From Ahaetulla prasina (lineage: Eukaryota > Chordata > Lepidosauria > Squamata > Colubridae), in assembly GCF_028640845.1 (NCBI RefSeq), contig NC_080540.1:234457794-234521793 (forward strand): a DNA stretch of 64,000 nt, read 5' to 3'. Positions within the stretch are counted from its first letter, which is position 1. Every line of letters starts with the position of its first letter. Made by a program: the position numbers and the translations under genes. The notes under the pieces are model-generated. The model worked only from the letters and a program-made list of their open reading frames with translations. It searched no databases and had not been told where the DNA came from. This document shows, piece after piece, positions 1 to 11,879 of the stretch.

Positions 1-519
1 CCCCATTCAGACCACTGAGCTGAAGAATGTGCTGACCTGGGCATCCACATAACTACCATCACATTTTATGCCAGCAAAGTCTATAGATGCTCCTCAAGGG
101 CATATATACATAACATATTGACCCTGATGTCATTATCCGAGCATAGGGACTCCTGATCCAAGAATGGGCGCAACTTGTGCACAATTTGAAGCTATACAAA
201 GGCCCTCCTAGCCACCTGCTCCTCAAGCAGGAGTGGCGAGCCCAAAAGGACCCTTTATAGACCCTTATATTATGTCCAGCTACTACATATGGGATTTTAC
301 ATGACTTCAAACCTCTGTTCTCCAAGTTAATGCACTGTAAGTAGTCATCTAAAGTGTGAAGATTGAGGTCAACGCCAGGTAGAGGGTTGGAACGCCATAG
401 AATAACATCTGACTACCCATGTGTAAATATTTGAAAGAAGGTTGAAACTGATAAATGTTGCCTCCTGGTGGTCACTGTAACTGAAAGCATGAGATTAGAG
501 GTGTCTTCACATGTTCTTC
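1..519. other. Unrecognised non-coding stretch
   Basis: No family, long reading frame or inverted repeat recognised. The frames present are short and compositionally ordinary. Confidence 0.4.
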
Positions 520-527
520 CTCTAGTG

Positions 528-646
528 CGTGGGTGTCAAACTTGCCATCATGTGATGTTTCACATTTTTCCTCCTTCGCAGAGCTGAAGTGGGCGTGACA
601 TGCACATGACGCATCCGGCCTGCAGGCTGCCAGTTTGACACCCCTG
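528..646. mobile_element. hAT-type non-autonomous element (MITE), GTGTCAAAC family
   Basis: The ends are inverted copies: GGGTGTCAAACTTG on the left and CAGTTTGACACCCCTG on the right. It is flanked by imperfect 8-bp duplications, CTCTAGTG (520-527) and GTCTAATG (647-654), both with TA at positions 4-5. It has no coding capacity. The 8-bp duplication and CAGGGGTG-type ends place it in hAT. A longer relative lies at 60599-60950. Confidence 0.75.
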
Positions 647-654
647 GTCTAATG

Positions 655-1120
655 TGGTGTATGCCATCATGTGCCAGCAATGTCTCTGCAAATTCAATAT
701 GAAGACAATTGAAACAAACTTTGTGCAAAAGAATTAATGGATACAAATTTGATATCAGAACTCCAGGGCAAAGGATCAGAGCAAGACATTCTAGAGTAGA
801 TATCAAAGTGAAGGCTTTGGAAAAATGGTACTTTGACTCCCACATTGAGCGAAGGGTTTTTCAATTGCCACACATCAAAGGTTTCAGGCCATCTCAGAAA
901 GTCTCAACAAACACAATGGGATTTTGACACACAACAATTGTTAATTGATCATGTACTTGTAATCAGTGTCTCATGTAACATGCATCTATATAACAAAACT
1001 GCCTTTCCTTCCTGTCTTCCCTTCCCTTCCCTTCCCTTCTCTTCTCTTCCCTTAACCTCACCTCACCTCACCTCATCTCACCTCAGCTCAACCCAATCTA
1101 AATCCTAAATCAGACTGTTT
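655..1120. other. Unrecognised stretch with pyrimidine tract
   Basis: No family recognised. From about 1008 to 1090 the sequence is a pyrimidine-rich run of CTTCC and CTCAC units, a degenerate microsatellite. Confidence 0.4.
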
Positions 1121-1260
1121 CCTATCAACAACAACTTCCAAGTTGTGGGCTTCAACTCCTAGAATTCTTATCAAGTCAGAATTCCATGCTGATCGTGGAA
1201 CTCTGAGATTTGAAGACCGCAGATCTGGAAATTGCAATGGTTGGTAAAAACTGATCTAAC
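1121..1260. repeat. Decayed hAT-like fragment
   Basis: It contains GTGGGCTTCAACTCCTAGAA and a weak inverted counterpart near 1195-1215. It resembles the better-preserved hAT-type MITEs at 3244 and 19822. The termini and target duplication are lost, so the assignment rests on internal similarity only. Confidence 0.35.
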
Positions 1261-1263
1261 CGC

Positions 1264-1345
1264 TTGATGCATCTGATGAAGTCAGCAGCAGCTCATGAAA
1301 GCTTATGTCTTTTAATCAAATTTGTTGGCTGGAAAATGTGTTCCT
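1264..1345 (+). repeat. Retroelement end with hammerhead-like core (Penelope-like?)
   Basis: CTGATGA (1273-1279) is followed by a weak hairpin (AGTCAGC/GCTCAT) and GAAA (1297-1300), then GCTTATG. CTGATGA, stem II, GAAA is the order of a hammerhead ribozyme core, which is known in the terminal repeats of Penelope-like retroelements. Stem III and the cleavage triplet are degraded in this copy. The downstream TTTAATCAAATTTGTTGGCTG is part of the same dispersed repeat. The family name is inference. Confidence 0.4.
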
Positions 1346-2483
1346 CTTGATTTTTCTCCCGTACGTACATCTATATAATTCTCTTTACAATTCAATTTCA
1401 CTTTTCTTCAATGAAGCAGCACCATATCCTCAATGCCATTGGCTTCATTGAGAGAACTGTGCATTCAAAGCCCCACCTCTCTTTACAGACATAAAAGGAT
1501 ACACTCTGATTGCATGGGAACAGCCACCATCTTGGCTTTTTCTATCCTCCTCCCACTTGTGGATGGATGCCTCTGCTTTGGTGACATCTAAAAGAGAAGG
1601 GGGAAAAGTTGATTTTTACACTGTTGGATATTTTCTAATTTTCTCCCTTTGTGAAGCTGAGGAGATAAATTAAAACTGAACAAACAGAAAAGTGTATGCA
1701 AACGAGGAGGCGGGTTTAACAGTGAGAAAGTACAGGGAGATATCGTTCTTTTTTTCCTTTTGACTTTAAAAAAGTCCTTTAATTGGCTCACACCCTCAAA
1801 AGTGTGGGAGTTTTTGTCACTCATTTTCCGGAATAATTATCTGACACACAGATCACATGTGTGATCAAGACAAGCAGGGAGGAGGAGGAGGAAGAAGAGG
1901 AAGAAGAGGAGGAAGGAGGAGGAGGAGGAGGAGGAGAAGCAGTAGTTTTGTGAAGTCACAGTGAAAGACAGCACTCCTTCAGCCCTTTTCCTTTTGACTT
2001 CCATTAAACTGATGCATTTGCTCAAAGCAAAGGTAGCCATTTTTTTCTCTTTCTTAAGCTTGGAAGATCTCCTTTTCCTGTTATAGAAATGTTAATCCTT
2101 GCAGTAAAGGCCCTATTGGTGTAATAACTGCAGTAATAAAATAATTCAGTCACATTTAATATTTGATATCAAATATTCTTGTACGAACTAGATATATTTT
2201 AATCACATATAGTACTTATTCTTCACTCTGGATACTGCGCACACACACACACACAAACACATCCAACATGCACACAATGCATTTAAATGTGAACAAAACC
2301 TGATCTTCACTGCAACCATTGCAATATTATCATAGTTTTTGCATTTGAAGATGAGTTGATTTGACTCTTGATAGTGCCGTGTGCATACATTTTTCTAATT
2401 GCCTGTTAATTCACTTGAATATGCATTCATGAAATGACAGTGATAACCATTTTGTTTTGGTAGAAATAAGAGGAAAAGGATTC
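1346..2483. other. Unrecognised non-coding stretch
   Basis: No family recognised outside the GGA tract at 1876-1942 and a short (CA)n at about 2239-2260. Reading frames across the GGA tract only reflect low complexity. Confidence 0.4.
1876..1942 (+). repeat. (GGA/GAA)n purine tract
   Basis: An imperfect GGA/GAA trinucleotide run, almost pure purine on the + strand. Confidence 0.85.
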
Positions 2484-2491
2484 CTGTATAG

Positions 2492-2622
2492 GCAAATATG
2501 GCCCCTTTACAACATGTGGACTTCAACTCCCAGAATTCCAGAGCCAACCATGCATCCCTGAGTCAGGAATTCTCGGAGTTGAAGTCCACAAATTGTAAAG
2601 GGGCCATAGTTGCCCACCATTG
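2492..2622. mobile_element. hAT-type MITE, ATGGCCCCTTTAC family
   Basis: Long inverted repeat: ATGGCCCCTTTAC with GGACTTCAACTCCCAGAATT on the left, and GGAGTTGAAGTCCACAAAT with GTAAAGGGGCCATAG on the right. The flanks CTGTATAG (2484-2491) and CTATACAG (2623-2630) form an imperfect 8-bp duplication with TA in the middle. Non-coding. Relatives lie at 46533 and 48984. Confidence 0.7.
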
Positions 2623-2669
2623 CTATACAGGAAGATAATATGTGGCATCTACCTACTTTCACACTAAGG

Positions 2670-2970
2670 CAGTGATGGTTAACCTTTTCTGGACCGAGTG
2701 TCGAAAGCACACATCTGAACCCCCAAAATGCAATGCACGCATGGCCCCCGCATGCGCCCCTCCCCCATGCATGAACACGCGCCCTGCTCATGCACCCCAT
2801 ACATGCACCCTGCCCTCCGCACATGCGCGGCAGAGACCCGAAAATCAGCCAGTCGGCGGTAGGCGTGTGCGCATGCGCGGCAGAGCTAAAATGGGGCAAT
2901 GGCTCGCGTGCCCACAGAGAGGGTGTTTCGTGCCGTCTCTGGTACACGTGCCATAGGTTCGCCATCACAG
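2670..2970. mobile_element. hAT-type MITE, CAGTGATGGTTAACC family
   Basis: Starts CAGTGATGGTTAACC and ends GGTTCGCCATCACAG, roughly inverted. The 8-bp duplication is CACTAAGG (2662-2669) and CATTAAGG (2971-2978), 7 of 8 matching, with central TA. The interior is GC-rich with repeated CATGCGC motifs, and the frames across it are incidental. Confidence 0.75.
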
Positions 2971-3243
2971 CATTAAGGGGAACAATGATGAACCTAACAA
3001 CCAACTGTAAGAAATTGTTTTCTTCTATTTTACCTCCCTTTCTTGATGAGCACTGGGAAAGTGTCACCCTTCTGGCCTTGGTTTGATTGTAAACCTCAGT
3101 TCTCTAGAAATTCAACCCTACATTCCGAAATTAGATAGCAACAGTTTCACTGAGTCATCTCTGATAAATTGTTTTTCTGCAAACAAGAAGGAAGACACAG
3201 CTCAGATTAGTTTACTGCCAAACAGGAATAAAACCCTATAGAG

Positions 3244-3378
3244 AAGGGGTCTCCAACCTTGGTCCCTTTAAGACTTGTGGACTTCAACTCCCAGAGTCCC
3301 TCAGCCAGCAAAGCTGGCTGAGGAACTCTGGGAGTTGAAGTCCACAAGTCTTAAAGGGACCAAGGTTGGAGACCCCTG
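3244..3378. mobile_element. hAT-type palindromic MITE
   Basis: A 135-bp near-perfect palindrome. The left arm runs GGGGTCTCCAACCTTGGTCC and the right arm is its inverted copy ending GAGACCCCTG. It is flanked by a perfect 8-bp duplication CTATAGAG (3236-3243 and 3379-3386). It has the same family and length as 19822-19956. Confidence 0.85.
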
Positions 3379-3389
3379 CTATAGAGCAC

Positions 3390-4040
3390 TCTGTCCGAAA
3401 GAAATCAGTAAACGAATGAATAAAGAATCTTTAACGTCTTAAGACACAGACATAATAGTTGAAAGACATGATTCAACATAGATCTGAAGAATAATTTTAA
3501 TCAAACTAAAAAGCATTTTGGAAACAAAATTGGAATGTGTTGTTTGCAGCACAATTCAAAATAAAAATTATAGATTTGTATACTTTGGAACTCTTCAAAT
3601 CTTGATAGACTTCTCAAAAGAAAAAAGCCAGTCAGTGTAGTTTGTTCTCTACGTTTATGGATCTGAAATACAAATATTCGCACCTCTTCCATCAGCTTGG
3701 ATGGTTGCTCTGATCAATGTAATATTTCACTCTATTAAATATTACTCTCTATTAAAATATTATATGGCATGTTGATATGCTTGAAGGGCCAGCCTTTTTC
3801 CTCATTCATCCTCTGAATAATATCAACAGTGCATCCTTCTTAATCATGGGGAATTGAAATTCAGAAATATAGTTATTTGGGCAAATGAACTGTGATATTA
3901 TAGCTCATGTATTCCCTGCTCTTTTAGACAAGAGGCAATAGGCTCATCGGCTTTTGTCTTTGCAGAATTTTCTGAATTGCTCTGACAGGTTTTTTTGTTT
4001 TTTGTTTTTTACTAACCACAATTCTAGTAGGTTATGATGT
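3390..4040. other. Unrecognised AT-rich stretch
   Basis: No family recognised. AT-rich, with short A and T runs. Confidence 0.4.
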
Positions 4041-4042
4041 GG

Positions 4043-4380
4043 TAAAGGTAAAGGTTCCCCTCACACATACATGCTAGTCGTTCCCGACTCTAGGGGGCGG
4101 TGCTCATCTCCATTTCAAAGCCGAAGAGCCAGCGCTGTCAGAAGGCGTCTCCGTGGTCATGTGGCCGGCATAACTAAATGCCAAAGAAACACAGAACGCT
4201 GTTACCTTCCCACCAAAGGTGGTCCCTCTCTTTTTCTACTTGCATTTTTACGTGCTTTCGAACTGCTAGATTGGCAGAAGCTGGGACAAATAACAGGAGC
4301 TCACTAGGGATTCGAAGTGCTGAACTGCCGACCTTTCAATCGACAAGCCCAGCGTCTTAGCCACTGAGCCACTGCATCCC
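4043..4380 (-). mobile_element. tRNA-derived SINE (Sauria-SINE-like)
   Basis: On the minus strand the element opens with a tRNA-like head: box A-like TGGCTCAGTGGCTAAGACG, then a B box around GTTCGAATCCC degenerated here to CTTCGAATCCC. A body conserved with the other copies follows, and it ends in TTTACCTTTACC. RNA polymerase III promoter boxes and an ACCTTT-type tail match Sauria SINEs, which share a 3' tail with Bov-B LINEs. Flanking TGTGG repeats are a possible short target duplication. Similar copies lie at 8733, 25434, 33424 and 63945. Confidence 0.8.
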
Positions 4381-4579
4381 TGTGGTTATATTAGCTCATG
4401 ATAAAATAAATTCACCAATTAGTGATATTTATTTCTGCTTATTATTTAATTTTTGTAATTTCAGGCAGAAATTCCTATTCAGAGTGGTATGCACGCTTTT
4501 ATAAAATATAACCCATAGAATATTATAATAGAAATTCATTTCAGGTTATGTTACCAGCCTTTAAGATGGAGCTGTTGCG

Positions 4580-5586
4580 GTTACAGTATCATTTATTTAT
4601 TTATTTATTTTATTTATTTATTTATTGTTTGAATTTATATACCGCCCTATCTCCCAAAGGACTCAGGGCGGTTCACAGGCATATAAAAACATCAATATAC
4701 AAATTAAAACAATCATTAAAAAACTTATTCTACTGCCCAATTAATTAAAAGTAAAAAATATAGATATTAAAATCCATTTAAAAACCCCTCTAAATTTAAA
4801 ATCTAAAAAACTAAAAAACTAAGCCAGTCCTGCACAGATGAATAAATGAGTCTTGAGCTCGCGACGGAAGGTTCGAAGGTCCGGAAGTTGACGGAGTCCT
4901 GGGGGGAGTTCGTTCCAGAGGGCGGGAGCCCCCACAGAGAAGGCCCTTCCCCTGGGCGTCGCCAGACGACACTGCCTAGCTGACGGCACCCTGAGGAGTC
5001 CCTCTCTGTGAGAGCGCACGGGTCGGTGAGAGGTATCTGGTCGCAGTAGGCGGTCCCGTAAATAACCCGGCCCTATGCCATGGAGCGCTTTAAAGGTGGT
5101 CACCAAAACCTTGAAGCGCACCCGGAAAGCCACAGGTAGCCAGTGCAGACCGCGCAGGATAGGTGTTATACGGGAGCCACGAGGGGCTCCATCTATCACC
5201 CGCGCAGCCGCATTCTGGACTAACTGTAGCCTCCGGATGCCCTTCAAGGGGAGCCCCATGTAGAGAGCGTTACAGTAATCCAGGCGAGACGTCACGAGGG
5301 CGAGAGTGACCGTGCATAGGGCCTCCCGGTCCAGAAAGGGGTGCAACTGGCGCACCAGGCGAACCTGGTAGAACGCTCTCCTGGAGACGGCTGTCAAATG
5401 ATCTTCTAGAGACAGCCGTTCATCCAGGAGGACGCCTAAGTTGCGCACCCTCTCCATCGGGGCCAATGACTCGCCACCGATGGTCAGCTGCGGATTTAGC
5501 TGACTGTACCGGGACGCCGGCATCCACAACCACTCTGTCTTGGAGGGATTGAGCTTGAGCCTGTTTCTCCCCATCACTCCCAATTA
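4580..5586 (-). mobile_element. 5'-truncated LINE, L2/CR1-group, 3' part of ORF2
   Basis: A minus-strand frame of about 254 codons (5583-4819) encodes the C-terminal side of a LINE reverse transcriptase. It contains LNPSKTEWLW, RLDYCNALYMGLP, LQLVQNAAARVI, LHWLPV and SVGAPALWNELPPGLR, which are standard for L2/CR1-type ORF2 C-termini. The 3' UTR follows with the conserved CCGCCCTGAGTCC block and a (TAAA)n tail (4580-4626 on +). The catalytic FADD region and endonuclease are absent: this is a 5' truncation, as usual after target-primed reverse transcription. The frame is intact in this copy, suggesting moderate age. Related fragments lie at 23577 and 35250. Confidence 0.8.
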
Positions 5587-5741
5587 ATAAAAACTGGTAC
5601 CATTTTAACAAAAAGGAAATTCACAGGTGTAATAGTAATAATCACTGAAATTGTCATCTATTGAATGAAGAGTCTATTTTGTTCAACTCATTGCAGCTTA
5701 CAGCAATTAAAATGTCCCGAGTACTAGGGCATCCATACAGG

Positions 5742-6309
5742 TGTTCGGACCTAGGTTCTCTTAAACAGCAGGAAACAGAGTCTTGGTCTTGGCAAAACCT
5801 CTTTTATTTACACAACTGTGAATTACTTTCATTTACAGTCAGCAAGGCTTGTCCAAACAGTTTTTCAAAGAAATAGTTATCACACACTGTATCTCGCTTG
5901 GCAAGCTGCCACGTAACTTGTTTCCAAATGAGGCAAACAAGGCAAAAGGCAAAACTTGGCACATAGTCTCACAGAGTCACGAAATGAACAAATTGTTTCC
6001 GCGCAAAACCCTGTTCGCTCTTCTTTTGTTTCCTATGGGAGGGATCAATCACCTCCAAGGTGTGGCTTTGCTCCCAAGTCAACCCTGCTTTCTGAGTTGT
6101 TCTTATCTTCTGGCAGATCTGCTCATGCACACACTGGGAACAGGCTCAGTTGTTCCTCTGCCTCGCTGCTGTCTAGCTCCCTCTCTGCCTCTGACGCAGA
6201 GCCCTCGTCCAAGCTTTCCCCAGCTCCCAGGACTGTCCCAAGTTCCTCCCCAACCTCCTCATTGTCCAACTCTGCTGCCAGCTCTGCTGGCCCCTGGCGG
6301 GCCACAACA
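5742..6309 (-). repeat. Solo LTR (Ty3/Gypsy-like), minus strand
   Basis: A 568-bp block bounded by TGTTC and CAACA (minus strand TGTTGTGGC ... GAACA), with a perfect 5-bp target duplication ACAGG at 5737-5741 and 6310-6314. A polyadenylation signal AATAAA lies on the minus strand at 5803-5808. No second LTR or interior is present, so it is a product of LTR-LTR recombination. The U3 start is open for about 60 codons in the phase T|GTT|GTG (6309 to 6123) and encodes an acidic tract (ELDNEEVGEEL, SSEAEEQL). The same phase is open in the LTRs at 51678/56584 and 59010. The duplication and termini make the LTR call firm; the Gypsy assignment comes from similarity of the first bases. Confidence 0.8.
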
Positions 6310-6526
6310 ACAGGTTTTATTTGTCAAAAAATAAACATGGCGATTATCACTGTGTGACTGAAGCCCCATTCTCTGTTTATAAACATTGCACATTAAAAAG
6401 AGAGAGAGATGGGGCTTGCATCACACAACTACTAACTTCACATTTTAACCAATTATCATGTCTGCATTTCACACTACAAAACAACCGCAATAAATATATT
6501 CAAATGTATTCCACTAAACAAACATA

Positions 6527-6595
6527 AACAGAGCCATGGTGGCACAGTGGTTAGAATGCAGTACTGCAGGCTATTTCTGCTGACTGCCGGCTAAA
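6527..6595 (+). mobile_element. Truncated tRNA-derived SINE (GCTATT-tailed family)
   Basis: Only the tRNA-like head is present: GAGCCATGGTGGCACAGTGG with TTAGAATGCAGTACTGCAGG. It matches the heads at 14155 and 40925 and breaks off after about 65 bp. Confidence 0.65.
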
Positions 6596-6599
6596 TGAA

Positions 6600-7860
6600 T
6601 CAGAAGAGGAGAAAATCCAAGTTCAATTATTCTTATGGGAGAAAGAAGAAAACTTCTGAACCAATCTCCATAGACTCCAGATCTTGTTATTCATAGTTTA
6701 GTTATCTGTTGTTTCATGCTGGAACATAACCCTTGTGAATAACAAGAACCACCTGTTACTCTTCTGCATCTTTTAAAATTTGATTTAATTTTAACTGTGT
6801 TTGTATCATCTTTAGAAAATGTTCCACATCTGCAAATCTGCCTGACTCTAATGCCTGGAAGCCTTTGACAGGAGCCATAACTTTAGAAGAGCTAAGACAG
6901 AGAGGAGGATACCAGAATTTGTTTATAAAGGGGATATTTCATGTTGGAAGACTTGTCCAAGTGACCCCTTGACCTGTTCAAGGCTCTTATGATTACATTA
7001 GCCACAATGTTAATCCCACCATTCTCCCAGCGATTTGTATAATTTTATTCTAAACATGGCAGAGCCAAGCTGGGGTAGGAAATGAACACAAGTGAACCAC
7101 AAATGTCTGCAGAGATGAAATGTCAGTAGCAAGGATATACATGTGTGAACACTGCTCCTGATAGCCCCACGCACCTCAATATTCTGTACTGTGGTGCAAT
7201 CTGCACACTGAGTATAAAGAGCTGCAAAGGTTTATAAATCTGGCTTGCTTACTGCACTTTCCATAGTTGGTGGCTCTCCTGAATAAAAATTCCCAATTTG
7301 GGGCAAATTTCGGTTTTATGTTTACCAGGAGGATACCCGTTTGTGTCTTCCCTCTCTCAGCTATCTGCACAGAGTTTGTATTCAAAGGAGAAAACATGAT
7401 TTGAAGCTCAATTAGACATCCATTATTATTCAGACCCTGGTTTATTATTATTATTTTCTGTGGAAGAATAATTTTATACAAGAAGGCAAGGTCAGATATA
7501 ATATGCATCCTCATGTATGCTCCAGATTACCTCCTTCTCCCACTGAAATCCAGATTGCAGCACGGCCTTGCACACTAATAGTCCACACAAAGCTTGGCAG
7601 ATTTCAGAGCTGGTGGAAATATTGAGGGTGTGAAGGCAACATCACTCCCGTGATCCCTCAACACTTGTAGATGATTTAGAAGTATGTGAAATTGTTTTAT
7701 TGATTATACTTTCCTTCAGAAAACTCAAGGCAGTTTTCTCAAGGCAATCACTCTTTTCCTGTATTCTAATTTTATCTGCAAACAACTCAGTAATCTGAGT
7801 TGGCCGATCCAGCAAGAATTACAATAACTCTGGAAAGATGTATTTAATACTAATTGAGTG
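6600..7860. other. Unrecognised non-coding stretch
   Basis: About 1.2 kb with no recognised family or gene. Frames are short and isolated. Confidence 0.4.
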
Positions 7861-7867
7861 CTTAGAC

Positions 7868-7941
7868 CAAGCGTGGCTGGCTGAGGAGTTCTGGGAGTTG
7901 AAGTCTACTGGTCTTAAAGTTGCGAAGATTGAACACCCCTG
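7868..7941. mobile_element. Shortened hAT-type MITE
   Basis: The right half of the family seen at 3244: GGAGTTCTGGGAGTTGAAGT, CTTAAAGTTGC, then AACACCCCTG. Flanks GCTTAGAC (7860-7867) and GTTTTGAC (7942-7949) match at 6 of 8. The left arm is largely missing. Confidence 0.55.
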
Positions 7942-7949
7942 GTTTTGAC

Positions 7950-8732
7950 CTTAATGTCTGTCAGTTCCAGCAAACTAGTTCAGAACAACTGGAAAGCACC
8001 AAGTGTCCTATCCCTAAATTATATAAACAATGTGAGGGAGTAGTTGAGCCTCCCTTGGGAAAAAATATAAACATGCTTATTTGTTGCCTCCACAGCAAAG
8101 TATTTAGATGTACACATTTAAACAATCTTCTGTGTATATCTAACAACGTGATATGTGAAGCAGCCCACTTTTTTTAAAAAAAATCTTCCAGGTTCTTTTT
8201 CAGGGGGCAAAGACCGAATCTGAATTTTTAGTGAATGAAAGCAAATTGATAACTTCAGGCAAGGTCAAAAGATTTTGACCCATCTTTCTCTTATCTTAAA
8301 TAAGCAAAATATGTGGAGCATGCCGACATTTTATATCCAGTTTATTGGGTTTAAAGATAAGACAATGTCCCGGGAATAATCCAAGAAAGAGATTGCTGAA
8401 ATCATTCCTGCTTTCTTTCCTCCTCTTTGCCCTTTCTCTTACACTCTCAGATTTTTCAAATTAGTTCCAAGCTTTCATTATGAAAAATAAATTTAGTTTG
8501 GCCTAAAAGAACAGCAAACCAATATGAAGTTATCCTGCTATATGGGCACTCTGGTGCATCCAACTGCTGTCTCTGCAAGTACGGCTTTATAACACTTTAG
8601 ACTGAAATAAAGCACCTTGAATTCCTTCCAGTAGAGACTAATAATACAGACTGCTATTTTCTATAGCAAAAGTGCTGAGCTTGCAGTAGCCAAAAATGTA
8701 AATTATTTGAGAAGATGTGAGATATATATATA
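7950..8732. other. Unrecognised non-coding stretch
   Basis: Nothing recognised. Ordinary AT-rich sequence. Confidence 0.4.
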
Positions 8733-9083
8733 AGGTAAAAGGTAAAGGTTCCCCTCGCACATATGTGCTAGTCGTTCCTGACTCTAGGGGGCGGTGCTCA
8801 TCTCCATTTCAAAGCTGAAGAGCCAGCGCTGTCCAAAGACATCTCTGTGGTAATGTGGCCTGCATGAATAAATGCACGGAACGCTGTTACCTTCCCATCA
8901 AAGGTGGTCCCTATTTTTCTACTTGCATTTTTTACATACTTTCAAACTGCTAGGTTGGAAGAAGCTGGTAACGGACAAGTAACAGGAGCTCACCTCATTA
9001 CCGGCACTAGGGATTCGAACTGCTGAACTGCCAACCTTTTGATCGACAGGCTCAGCATCTTAGCCACTGAGCCACCGTGTCCC
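8733..9083 (-). mobile_element. tRNA-derived SINE (Sauria-SINE-like)
   Basis: Same family and orientation as 4043-4380: tRNA-like head at the right end (minus strand GGTGGCTCAGTGGCTAAGAT, B box AGTTCGAATCCC) and ACCTTT-type tail at the left. A probable target duplication of about 11 bp, GATATATATAT, flanks it (8721-8732 and from 9087). Confidence 0.85.
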
Positions 9084-9093
9084 TATGATATAT

Positions 9094-9115
9094 ATATTTG
9101 TGTGTGTGAGGGTAT

Positions 9116-9160
<45 letters not shown>

Positions 9161-9195
9161 TATACACACACACATATACATATAAATATATATAT

Positions 9196-9237
<42 letters not shown>
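9094..9237. repeat. Compound (TG/CA/TA)n microsatellite
   Basis: Alternating TG, CA and TA dinucleotide runs on the + strand over about 140 bp, adjoining the SINE duplication. Frames through it are artefacts. Confidence 0.9.
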
Positions 9238-9238
<1 letters not shown>

Positions 9239-9239
9239 G

Positions 9240-11875
9240 GGGAAGGATGAATTTCTCTCCCAGTTCCAGGAAATGTTGCAATGTATGCCCTGAATCAGAG
9301 GGAACCATGAGATACAGAGCTGGCAGGGAAACCTACAAAAGGAAAGCAGATACTTAACCCAAGTCCTGAAACTGATGCTGAGAAGGAGTGATCAGGAGGC
9401 TGCATGTTTGCTTTGAGATGTTTTCTTCCCATTGCTTAGATATCACTTATCATCATAGCAGAGGGCATGAACGTCACACAATCTATTTCAACAACTTTCC
9501 TTTTAGTTTCTGAAGCTACCTTAGTACATGTAGATAGTTGCTACCGTAGTATGGCGCTGTGAAAGAGAGTAAAGAAAGAGAGTTACTTATTCAATTAATT
9601 AATAGTGTACTATTGTACACTCTGGGCCCTCTGATAGGTCCATATTGTGGAATGCTGATCGAGGAATGTTTTGATAGGTTCAAAGGCTATACACCAGAAC
9701 TGTACATGCTTTGAAAAATATTTGGAAGGAGTGCTTGGGGTATTCAAAAGCATAACACTTTTCTGTGTGATTCAGTAAAACATTCCATTATTTACAGACT
9801 TCCATTGGAAGGTGGGGAGAAAAAAAAATCTGTGGTATCTTTAATGAACCAAATCTTTAAAGCTATATATAAGGCAACTTTTATTTGAACTTTTTAATTA
9901 GCTATAATTATTACAAGCCAGTTCTAAAACTTGTTATTAAATCTTCAAAACTAAATTCTAAATTTTGTTTCTTTTTATATTTCAAGCATAAAAACTAGAA
10001 GCCATAATGCAATAGAAACAAGACCAGATAAATTCTCTTTGCTTAAAACCATTTTACCATTGCCATCTTAATCAAATCTATTTTCCCCCTACACACACAC
10101 ACACACACACACTCTGAGAGGTTGGTGATCCTTGATTTATATTAACAAAAATCACTATACTCTTTGAGATTCTTTAACGTTAAAGGGAAAACTCTTTTAT
10201 ATTCACTTTAAAACTTTAAACATTTTTTAAGAAATATTAGCTTTACCATTAAAATCAATTAACTCTATATTTTTTTTAAGTATACATCCATATTAAGGGT
10301 GAACAGTGTTAGATCTGAGCATCATTCCTATTGATCCAATTTACTACAATATTACTGTTCTTTTTCTCATTCATCAAATTTAAATAATTCTCTTTATATT
10401 ATTTAAACATACATTAAAAAACCTAGCATCCATAAGCCTTTAATCTTTCTATCTAATATTCTTTTATTCTATAGAAAAACAAATTTCCCCTAACTAATTT
10501 ATTTCTGCTTAAGATCAATTAATTCTAATGCACCCTTTTTAAACTTTCTTTTAACATACATTCCAGCAAATTCACAGGAAGTCTAAAAACATGAATGTAC
10601 CCTACAATTAAGAGTGGAGAGATGGGTGAGGAGGGTCTGAGGTACTTATTCGGAATAATTCTTGAAGCTTGCAAGCATTGATGGTACTATGATCCTATAC
10701 ATCAATCTGAGTCCAATTGAAAGGGATAAAAAAAAACCTGTTTTCTATAGGACTGTCTGCAAATGATATTCAATCACATCTCCAAACCTTCCTTGGAAGG
10801 GAAGACCAGACAGACATTGTTAAATATTAGGATAATATTTCTTTTCCTTGAGATGTGGTGCACCACCATCTCCTTCAGGGCAATGGATGCACCATTTTCT
10901 ATTCCAAGAAGAATTATCATCTCTCAGAGCCAAATACACACATTCATACACAAATGCCTGAAGAAGTGAGGTAGAACATGGGCCTGGCCTGCAGTTATGT
11001 AGAGTTGCATTACAGAGAATTCTATCCTTATTATCCAAATCCAAAGTGAATCCCAGATGACTTAGCAAATTGTTGCCCTAGTCCACTCATTGGATTCCAT
11101 TCAAGTGCGTCTATTCCACAACAAATATGAATGATTTTTTTATCAGCAACATGTCTAGCAAACATGTCACAGTGATCCAAAGAGAGATATGAGAATTAGT
11201 TCTCACATAGTCAGTGAAAAACAACATGACAGAAAATCTGAAAATTGTAAAAACAAAGGACAGATGGAGACAAACCAGCCCACTCAAAGGAGGAGGCCAA
11301 GTAATCAGTTAGAAAGGGCAGGGATGAAAATGAAATCCAAGGTTTGAACATGGTTTTCTATATATAAGGCTTATTATTGATTCCCAGCTGTTTCTGACAT
11401 GCTTTAATTATGGCTTCTTACTTTCTTCCATAAATATTTCTTATCTGCGATTCCTGGATTTCTTGTGAGTTTGCCATCATGGTTTGTTTCTGCCAGGAGA
11501 TAAAGCCTAACAACAGATCACCACATCCCTCTCTTTCCAACAAGGTACATATTAACATTTGCTGACCCAGTAATGGTTGAAAAGTGCTTATTGTCACAAT
11601 GTAGGCCTAAAACTGATTTCATACAGTATCTGCATTTGCTCCTACTAATTCCTCAGGCCCCAGGCACTGTTTTTAGTCTTTTATCTCTTAAGAGTTCCTC
11701 AGTCAACCAAGGAGTTTCTAGAATTGGTGAACAAACGAAAGCTACTTAAGGACTATCACACCCGATGTCCTCATTATCTCTACATTCCAGAATTCACTTT
11801 GACTTATAGTTTGCCTGCCAGATCAATGGCAAAATCCATAAGGTATGTGGTTGGACCAGCCTAATCATTGAATCA
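9240..11875. other. Unrecognised AT-rich stretch
   Basis: About 2.6 kb with no recognised repeat family or exon; a (CA)n lies at about 10091-10112. The strong AT bias from 9840 to 10600 suggests ordinary intergenic or intronic DNA. Confidence 0.4.
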
Positions 11876-11879
11876 AAGG

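Noticed and set aside
2642..2956. 104-codon frame as a protein
   Set aside because: Lies wholly within a hAT-type MITE with clear ends and target duplication.
4360..4380. tRNA-like boxes in the SINEs as genuine tRNA genes
   Set aside because: They lack a complete cloverleaf and are followed by SINE bodies repeated across the window.
9052..9357. Cys/Val and His/Thr repeat frames
   Set aside because: Translations of the (TG/CA)n microsatellite.
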